In this document: piece after piece, positions 6,454-7,645 of the stretch
How positions within the stretch are numbered: the first letter of the stretch is position 1
Layout of the letters: the number at the start of each line of letters is the position of its first letter
From: JBDSTZ01 sp039927975
GTDB taxonomy: Bacteria > Pseudomonadota > Gammaproteobacteria > Burkholderiales > Burkholderiaceae_D
NCBI GenBank assembly: GCA_039927975.1
Contig: JBDSTZ010000127.1
Location: 1-7,645, forward strand
Length of the DNA stretch: 7,645 bases
Direction: 5' to 3'
The notes under the pieces: generated by a model
Database searches by the model: none
What the model saw: the letters and a program-made list of their open reading frames with translations, nothing else
Told to the model about the DNA's origin: nothing
Program-made: the position numbers and the translations under genes

Positions 6454-7394
6454 GCGGCCTGGTCCTCCCGGCGCAGGGCCGCGCCGAGGGCGAGAAAGAA
6501 GCGCTGCTGAACGGCCGGCGCGGCCAGTTCCGGCACCGCCGCGATGTCGAGCACGCCGGCCAGGTCGAGCGTTTCGACCTTGGTGTACAGATTGCTCGAC
6601 AGGTATTCGTCAAGCCCGGTAGCGCCGGTCGGCGCCAGCACCAGCTTGGAAATGCTGATGAAGCTGTACTGCCGCTCGAAATGGTCGAGCGAGCGTTGCA
6701 GTTCCAGGGTGATCTTGTCGTAGCAGACGTGCTTGCGGTCGTAGTCGCTGTCGAGCAATTGGTCGAGCGTGAGGTCGATCCGGCGCGCCAGGTACAGCTC
6801 GGCTTTGTAGGTCACCGTCAGCAAGCCGCCGTCGGCGTCGAACGACAGCATGGCGACGCCGCGTCCCTCCGGTTCGAGCAGGGCCGAGATATTCCGCTGC
6901 GCCATCTCGGGAATATCGATCACGCTCAATTGCAAGCCGGCCCCGAGGAACAGGTTCTGGCGCGTCTCGATGACGGTATTGCGGGCGGCGACGGCGAACA
7001 GGGTGTTGGCGCGGCCGTTGCTCGATTTTTCGACAGGGATGTCGAGCACGTCGATGGTGGCCTGGTCGGCCGCGAAGTCGAGCATGTCCTTGAGGCGCCA
7101 GCGCACCGCCGTCTTGAGTTCCTCGGCGGGCACGGTGGGCGCCTCGACCGCCAGCAGCTGGTACTCGCCGCCCGACAGCAGGGCGCTGCATTGGAAGGCG
7201 CCGGCGTGCAGCTCCTTGACGATCCGGCTCAGCAGCTCGGCCGAGCGCGGCTGCGGCGCGGCGAAATGGGTAGCCAGGTGGACCACCGGCCGCGTGCCCT
7301 CGGCGTGCGAGACGCGGGCGGCGCAGGCGCCTTCGCCATCGAAGGCGATCGCCAGCAGACCCGCTGTTTTTCTAGCTTTGGAGAAAAATCTCAT
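6450..7394 (-). CDS. mshI: MSHA biogenesis protein MshI (PilM-like)
   Basis: This first gene of the operon encodes 314 residues with no signal peptide or membrane helix, as expected for a cytoplasmic PilM-like protein of the actin-like ATPase fold that binds the N-terminal tail of PilN. Recognisable PilM-type stretches are LLAIAFDGEGACAARV (13-28), ELKTAVRWRLKDMLDF (92-107), FAVAARNTVIETRQNLFLGAGL (133-154) and ITLELQRSLDHFERQYSF (228-245). I place the start at the ATG 7392-7394: it has a GGTGG ribosome-site-like sequence just upstream and gives the normal N-terminus. The frame is open to an ATG at 7535, but that would add 47 unconserved residues encoded across the predicted promoter. Its stop overlaps the PilN-like start. 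By family it links the cytoplasmic motor side to the membrane platform. Confidence 0.9.
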   Translation of the reverse strand: MRFFSKARKTAGLLAIAFDGEGACAARVSHAEGTRPVVHLATHFAAPQPRSAELLSRIVKELHAGAFQCSALLSGGEYQLLAVEAPTVPAEELKTAVRWRLKDMLDFAADQATIDVLDIPVEKSSNGRANTLFAVAARNTVIETRQNLFLGAGLQLSVIDIPEMAQRNISALLEPEGRGVAMLSFDADGGLLTVTYKAELYLARRIDLTLDQLLDSDYDRKHVCYDKITLELQRSLDHFERQYSFISISKLVLAPTGATGLDEYLSSNLYTKVETLDLAGVLDIAAVPELAAPAVQQRFFLALGAALRREDQAA

Positions 7395-7420
7395 GCCCAC
7401 CGTTAGTAAGTTTGACCGCA

Positions 7421-7433
7421 CGTGAAGTTCACG
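7421..7433. promoter_or_regulatory. Perfect 13-bp palindrome in the mshI leader
   Basis: CGTGAAGTTCACG has two perfect 6-base arms around one base. It lies between the predicted -10 box and mshI, so it would be in the first 20 or so bases of the message. It could be an operator or a small hairpin; no factor is recognised. Confidence 0.4.
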
Positions 7434-7442
7434 GCCTAGCGG

Positions 7443-7458
7443 CTTGATTATATTCAAG
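7443..7458. promoter_or_regulatory. Near-perfect palindrome overlapping the mshI -10 box
   Basis: CTTGATTATATTCAAG is self-complementary except at one central pair (7448/7453) and contains the whole -10 hexamer. A protein bound here would block RNA polymerase, so it is a candidate repressor operator. No known binding motif is recognised. Confidence 0.4.
7447..7452 (-). promoter_or_regulatory. Predicted -10 box of the msh operon promoter
   Basis: The minus strand reads TATAAT, a perfect sigma-70 -10 hexamer in an otherwise GC-rich region, 52 bases before the mshI start. Transcription would begin near 7440, leaving a leader of about 46 bases. No good -35 is seen at 16-18 bases (GGGGAA is the closest), so activation by a regulator is possible. 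No sigma-54 GG-N10-GC pattern was found there. Confidence 0.45.
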
Positions 7459-7549
7459 TTTAAGCCTATTCCCCGCGTATTTTTAACATGGAGCAACCCG
7501 AAGCGTGGGATTTTCACACCAAAAGAATGCCGCACGGAAAGCCTTAGTG

Positions 7550-7565
7550 TTCTTTGAAGAAAGAA
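7550..7565. promoter_or_regulatory. Inverted repeat in the divergent control region
   Basis: TTCTTT and AAAGAA flank a 4-base centre (GAAG); an overlapping TTCTT-TG-AAGAA palindrome shares the left arm. It sits 12 bases upstream of the rightward extended -10 sequence, where a regulator could contact RNA polymerase. No factor is recognised. Confidence 0.3.
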
Positions 7566-7577
7566 TGCAAGGCCACA

Positions 7578-7586
7578 TGCTAAAAT
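7578..7586 (+). promoter_or_regulatory. Extended -10 promoter facing right
   Basis: TGCTAAAAT is an extended -10 element (TG, one base, TAAAAT). A TTGAAG at 7554-7559 is spaced too far (21 bases) to be a normal -35, but extended -10 promoters need it less. Transcription would start near 7593 and lead into the possible gene at 7622. Confidence 0.4.
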
Positions 7587-7621
7587 CGCCGATCAAAAGA
7601 CACGCTTTGAAAGCCGATAGG

Positions 7622-7645
7622 ATGGTCGCTCCGCGCCGCTTGTTG
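7622..7645 (+). CDS. Possible start of a divergent gene, cut by the window edge
   Basis: An ATG at 7622 opens eight codons (MVAPRRLL) to the window end. It lies about 29 bases after the expected start of the rightward transcript, with a purine stretch (GAAAG) eight bases before the ATG. Eight residues are too few to identify a product, and the true start may lie beyond the edge. Confidence 0.25.

Noticed and set aside
7395..7535. N-terminal extension of mshI to an upstream ATG
   Set aside because: The extra 47 residues do not look like PilM, and the segment holds the predicted promoter and palindromes; the ATG at 7394 gives the normal start.
1..7645. Defence system, mobile element, CRISPR array, tRNA or rRNA
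   Set aside because: No transposase, integrase, nuclease or toxin pattern, no spaced repeats of CRISPR size and no tRNA-like fold was seen; nearly all of the window is explained by pilus genes.

Overview
This window looks like chromosomal DNA of a GC-rich betaproteobacterium, most likely an Oxalobacteraceae member of the Massilia/Duganella/Janthinobacterium type. That placement is inferred from the high GC content, an MSHA-type pilus cluster and a PEP-CTERM protein; no marker gene in the window proves it.

Most of the window (880-7394, all on the minus strand) is one tightly packed operon for the envelope-spanning part of an MSHA-type type IV pilus machine. In transcription order it holds mshI (PilM-like), a PilN-like gene, mshJ (PilO-like), mshK (PilP-like), the secretin gene mshL, the AAA+ ATPase gene mshM and the TPR gene mshN. 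Four of the six junctions are 4-base overlaps (ATGA or GTGA), one gap is 3 bases, and the longest gap is 21 bases (mshK-mshL). The first four products should form the inner-membrane alignment platform. MshK links it to the MshL outer-membrane pore. MshM and MshN are accessory proteins that probably act at the inner membrane and on peptidoglycan or assembly.

The motor ATPase (mshE), platform protein (mshG) and pilin genes do not follow mshN. Instead, 24 bases downstream on the same strand, there is a small less GC-rich beta-strand-rich gene of unknown function (296-855). By eye it is broken by a one-base frameshift in a run of six T. Converging on it from the left edge is the 3' end of a plus-strand gene for a PEP-CTERM protein, probably of the choice-of-anchor A family.

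The right end (7395-7645) is a divergent control region. It has a perfect TATAAT facing mshI, a near-perfect 16-bp palindrome overlapping that box, two further inverted repeats and an extended -10 sequence facing right. A gene may begin at 7622.

I did not see a defence island, mobile element, CRISPR array, tRNA or rRNA. The best leads for something new are a dnaX-like recoding arrangement inside mshN (SD-like stretch, A AAA AAA, hairpin) that would yield a TPR-less MshN, and the frameshifted gene riding at the operon tail.
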